This document shows, piece by piece, positions 6,974 to 8,381 of a DNA stretch of 8,381 nucleotides. How positions within the stretch are numbered: the first letter of the stretch is position 1; each line of letters opens with the position of its first letter. The translations under genes and the position numbers were made by a program. The notes below the pieces were generated by a model, which worked only from the letters and a program-made list of their open reading frames with translations, had not been told where the DNA came from and ran no database searches. This DNA is from Chloroflexota bacterium (GTDB lineage: Bacteria > Chloroflexota > Dehalococcoidia > Bin125): NCBI GenBank assembly GCA_027296805.1, contig JAPUIR010000272.1, forward strand, positions 1 through 8,381. Reading direction: 5' to 3'.

Positions 6974-7072
6974 TCCGAGCGTGAGTCTGGTTGAGTCAGG
7001 GTCAAACGTCGTTCTGGCGGCTTGTGGGGTCAGTGTATTGACGCCCCATCCAGTTTTTCGGTAGTGCGCCAT

Positions 7073-7085
7073 GTTGTGATACAAC
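7073..7085. promoter_or_regulatory. GTTGT-GAT-ACAAC dyad, possible operator
   Basis: A perfect five-base inverted repeat with a three-base centre lies 113 bases upstream of the GTG of the PAS protein gene, in the AT-richer part of the leader. It is too short for a terminator and has the size of a dimeric regulator half-site pair. The regulator is not identifiable. Confidence 0.3.
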
Positions 7086-7180
7086 CGTGATTAATCCGGT
7101 GAACCGAAACTATTGCCGGGATTTCGAAGGCGGCGCCTGGCGGGGCCTGGATTCCTGGACAGTGGACAGCCGCCAGACAG

Positions 7181-7333
7181 CCCCCTGAGACCCCCGCACG
7201 ATCGGCACACGGGGACTCGCGGCGATCCGGGTCCGTCGGAACGGGAGTCCCGCGGTGAATCGGGCGTCGGCGCGCGCCTGGGGCACAGGCGCTACTGGCG
7301 GGGCAATCCCAGTCCCCGGGTGGCAATGATGTT
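7181..7333. repeat. duplicated unit, copy A (orphan tail of acyl-CoA dehydrogenase)
   Basis: 153 bases that repeat 7361-7515 at an offset of 182 bases. I count about six substitutions plus one or two single-base length changes in C-runs, so roughly 95% identity. On the minus strand it encodes the last 13 residues of the acyl-CoA dehydrogenase (NIIATRGLGLPRQ) and its TAG stop (7292-7294). Here they are cut off from the gene and preceded only by a chance ATG. Behind the stop is a perfect GCGCCTG-GGGCA-CAGGCGC hairpin (7274-7292) and a long GGGACTC...GAGTCCC inverted repeat. It is a non-functional gene tail left by a local duplication. Confidence 0.88.
7274..7292 (-). terminator. hairpin directly after the orphan stop codon, copy A
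   Basis: A perfect seven-base G/C-rich stem with a five-base loop, abutting the TAG of the duplicated gene tail. It lacks a T-tract. The equivalent hairpin after the live gene (7456-7474) is weakened by A-C mismatches in the minus-strand RNA. It could act as a factor-independent terminator remnant or protect the 3' end. Confidence 0.35.
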
Positions 7334-7348
7334 CATGTTCGTGAGACA

Positions 7349-7366
7349 GGGGGGGCGGCACCCCCC
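7349..7366. other. G-run/C-run hairpin between the two repeat copies
   Basis: Seven G, the loop CGGCA, then six C allow a six-base all-G/C stem. It lies in the 27-base spacer (7334-7360) and first bases of copy B. It has no T-tract on either strand. Such runs promote polymerase slippage and may be connected with how the duplication arose. Confidence 0.35.
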
Positions 7367-7515
7367 TGAGACCCCCCGCACGATCGGCACACGGGGACTC
7401 GCGGCGATCTGGGTCCGTCGGAACGGGAGTCCCGCGGTGAATCGGGCGTCGGCGCGTGCCTCAGGCTCGGGCGCTACTGGCGGGGCAATCCCAGTCCCCG
7501 GGTGGCAATGATGTT
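7361..7515. repeat. duplicated unit, copy B (3' end of the live acyl-CoA dehydrogenase gene)
   Basis: 155 bases matching copy A. Bases 7474-7515 are the functional last 13 codons and stop of the acyl-CoA dehydrogenase; 7361-7473 are its downstream DNA. The coding part and the GGGACTC...GAGTCCC inverted repeat, with its nested CCGT-CGGA-ACGG hairpin, are identical between copies. Four of the substitutions cluster in the hairpin just after the stop. Confidence 0.88.
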
Positions 7516-8381
7516 GCGCTGGATCTCGCTGGAGCCCGCGGCGATGGTGCTGGGCACGGTACGCATGTAGGCGTTGCCGATCTCGGCGTGGAGGGGAGCG
7601 TGGGGATCGGTGGCGTCGATGCGCTGCGCCGGCAGGCCAATGAGGCGGGTGCCGAAGTTGGCGACGCGCTGTCCGAGTTCGCTGCCGAACATTTTGCTCA
7701 TGCTCGCTTCGTAGTTGGGGATGAGGTTTTGGCCCTGCATCCAAACGACGCGATAGGAGAGGAGGCGGCTCGCTTCGGCCTCGACGGCGAGGTTGGCGAG
7801 GCCCAGGCGGACGCCAGGATCGTGGATGAGCCGGCCGCTGTCGATGCGGCCGCCGACGTCCTTGGCGTAGGCGGCCAGTCCTTCAATCTGGCGACGGGCG
7901 TTGGCGGACCAGTTGACGCCGGAACGTTCGAAGTCGAGCAGGGTGGCGGCGACGTACCAACCGCGGTTCTCCTCGCCGAGCATGTTGCCGGCGGGGACAC
8001 GGACATCGGTGAAGTAGACCTCGTTGAATTCGTGGTCGCCGAGCATGTTAATGAGGGGACGCACTTCGATGCCGGGGGTTTTCATGTCGAGGAGGAAGTA
8101 GGAGATGCCGCGGTGCTTGGGGGCATCGGGGTTGGTACGGGTGAGGACGTGGATCCAGTCCGAGTGGTGGGCGTTGGAGGTCCAGATCTTCTGGCCGTTG
8201 ATGACGTAGTCGTCGCCGTCTTTCACGGCGCGGGTCTGGGGGGAGGCGAGGTCGGAGCCGGAGCCGGGCTCGGAGAAGCCCTGGGCCCATTCGACCTTGG
8301 CGCCCGCGATGCTGGGCAGGTGCTGTTCCCGCTGTTCCTCCGTGCCGTGCACCATGAGGCAGGGGCCGACCATGGAGACGC
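7474..8381 (-). CDS. acyl-CoA dehydrogenase, C-terminal about 300 residues (5' end outside window)
   Basis: An FAD-dependent acyl-CoA dehydrogenase, alpha,beta-oxidising acyl-CoA thioesters and passing electrons to ETF. The visible part lacks only the N-terminal helical domain. Numbering from the Met at 8373: the FAD/substrate loop QGFSEPGSGSD (31-41), WTSNAHHSDW (64-73) in the beta domain, DVRVPAGNMLGEENRGW (123-139), and the family C-terminus GSSEIQRNIIATRGLGLPRQ (280-299). At the MCAD-type catalytic Glu position (YEGT) this protein has Ala-Ala-Gly-Ser. A Glu is present in LLDFER (E149), where isovaleryl-CoA and long-chain enzymes keep their base, so the helix G type is inferred. The sequence resembles FadE-like actinobacterial and proteobacterial enzymes, including those acting on bulky or branched acyl groups, but the substrate cannot be fixed. 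The last 13 codons are duplicated downstream. Confidence 0.93.
   Translation of the reverse strand, partial: VSMVGPCLMVHGTEEQREQHLPSIAGAKVEWAQGFSEPGSGSDLASPQTRAVKDGDDYVINGQKIWTSNAHHSDWIHVLTRTNPDAPKHRGISYFLLDMKTPGIEVRPLINMLGDHEFNEVYFTDVRVPAGNMLGEENRGWYVAATLLDFERSGVNWSANARRQIEGLAAYAKDVGGRIDSGRLIHDPGVRLGLANLAVEAEASRLLSYRVVWMQGQNLIPNYEASMSKMFGSELGQRVANFGTRLIGLPAQRIDATDPHAPLHAEIGNAYMRTVPSTIAAGSSEIQRNIIATRGLGLPRQ

Larger units (their letters stand above)
6961..7180. other. leader and intergenic region upstream of the PAS protein gene
   Basis: This is a non-coding stretch, more AT-rich around 7030-7115 than the rest of the window, and presumably holds the promoter for the minus-strand PAS gene. I could not pick a convincing -35/-10 pair. 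It contains the dyad listed at 7073-7085. Between about 7136 and 7179 are short direct repeats of CCTGG and GGACAG next to the duplicated unit. Confidence 0.5.

Noticed and set aside
6094..6984. 296-codon plus-strand open frame antisense to the PAS protein
   Set aside because: The product is a Gly/Asp/Val-rich shadow without domains, whereas the minus frame shows a PAS domain and a ribosome binding site.
7113..7511. 132-codon plus-strand frame and 7292-7744 minus-strand frame across the repeats
   Set aside because: Repetitive translation comes from the duplicated unit read in non-native frames. The repeat offset of 182 bases is not a multiple of three, so the second copy is out of frame with the gene.
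7181..7515. CRISPR array
   Set aside because: Only two units, each over 150 bases, containing a gene end and separated by 27 bases; no short regularly spaced repeats.
7181..7515. Insertion sequence or att-site duplication
   Set aside because: No transposase or integrase in the window, no terminal inverted repeats bounding the unit and no tRNA gene; a local segmental duplication explains it.
1..8381. tRNA, rRNA or a named riboswitch
   Set aside because: I looked for cloverleaf arms with a TTCGA loop and for conserved riboswitch cores in the gaps and found none.

Overview
The window is GC-rich throughout. Genes are tightly packed, with GTG- and GGG-rich codon use, and the long open antisense frames are the kind expected from GC-rich coding DNA. 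The clearest taxonomic hint is a hopanoid side-chain cluster (hpnH-hpnG-hpnA) in the same window as an acyl-CoA dehydrogenase and a soluble multi-PAS hybrid kinase. This fits a hopanoid-making, high-GC Gram-negative bacterium. A delta-proteobacterium-like lineage such as Myxococcota or Binatota is a guess that the window alone cannot settle.

Positions 1-2385 lie on the plus strand. They hold the 3' end of hpnH, then a 151-base gap, hpnG, hpnA (ATGA overlap with hpnG) and a small unrecognised protein with a helix-turn-helix-like segment. HpnH and HpnG act in sequence: HpnH adds 5'-deoxyadenosine to diploptene, and HpnG releases adenine from adenosylhopane. HpnA is the associated NAD-dependent epimerase-like enzyme. 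Squalene-hopene cyclase is not in the window. A 15-base near-perfect tandem repeat spans the hpnA stop codon and carries a possible -35 box for the small gene.

Positions 2375-7473 are on the minus strand. A MarR-type regulator converges on the small gene with an 11-base overlap. Next comes a 902-residue cytoplasmic hybrid histidine kinase (coiled coil, four PAS domains, HisKA, HATPase, receiver). Upstream of it in transcription order is a 355-residue protein that looks like a decayed PAS-histidine kinase: the overall fold pattern is recognisable, but the phospho-accepting His, the N-box Asn and the DxGxG/GxGxG ATP-lid motifs are gone. The two kinase-like genes are 146 bases apart. The leader of the hybrid kinase has a TAAAAT -10-like box immediately next to a perfect GGCACG-AAA-CGTGCC dyad.

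Positions 6961-7473 carry no gene. The left part is relatively AT-rich leader DNA with a GTTGT-GAT-ACAAC dyad. The right part holds two copies, about 95% identical, of a 153-155 base unit. Each unit contains the last 13 codons and stop of the acyl-CoA dehydrogenase plus about 113 bases of structured downstream DNA. The acyl-CoA dehydrogenase itself (7474-8381, minus) runs off the right edge. The most noteworthy items are the catalytically dead kinase-like protein next to the active kinase and the duplicated gene tail. I do not see an unmistakably new system.
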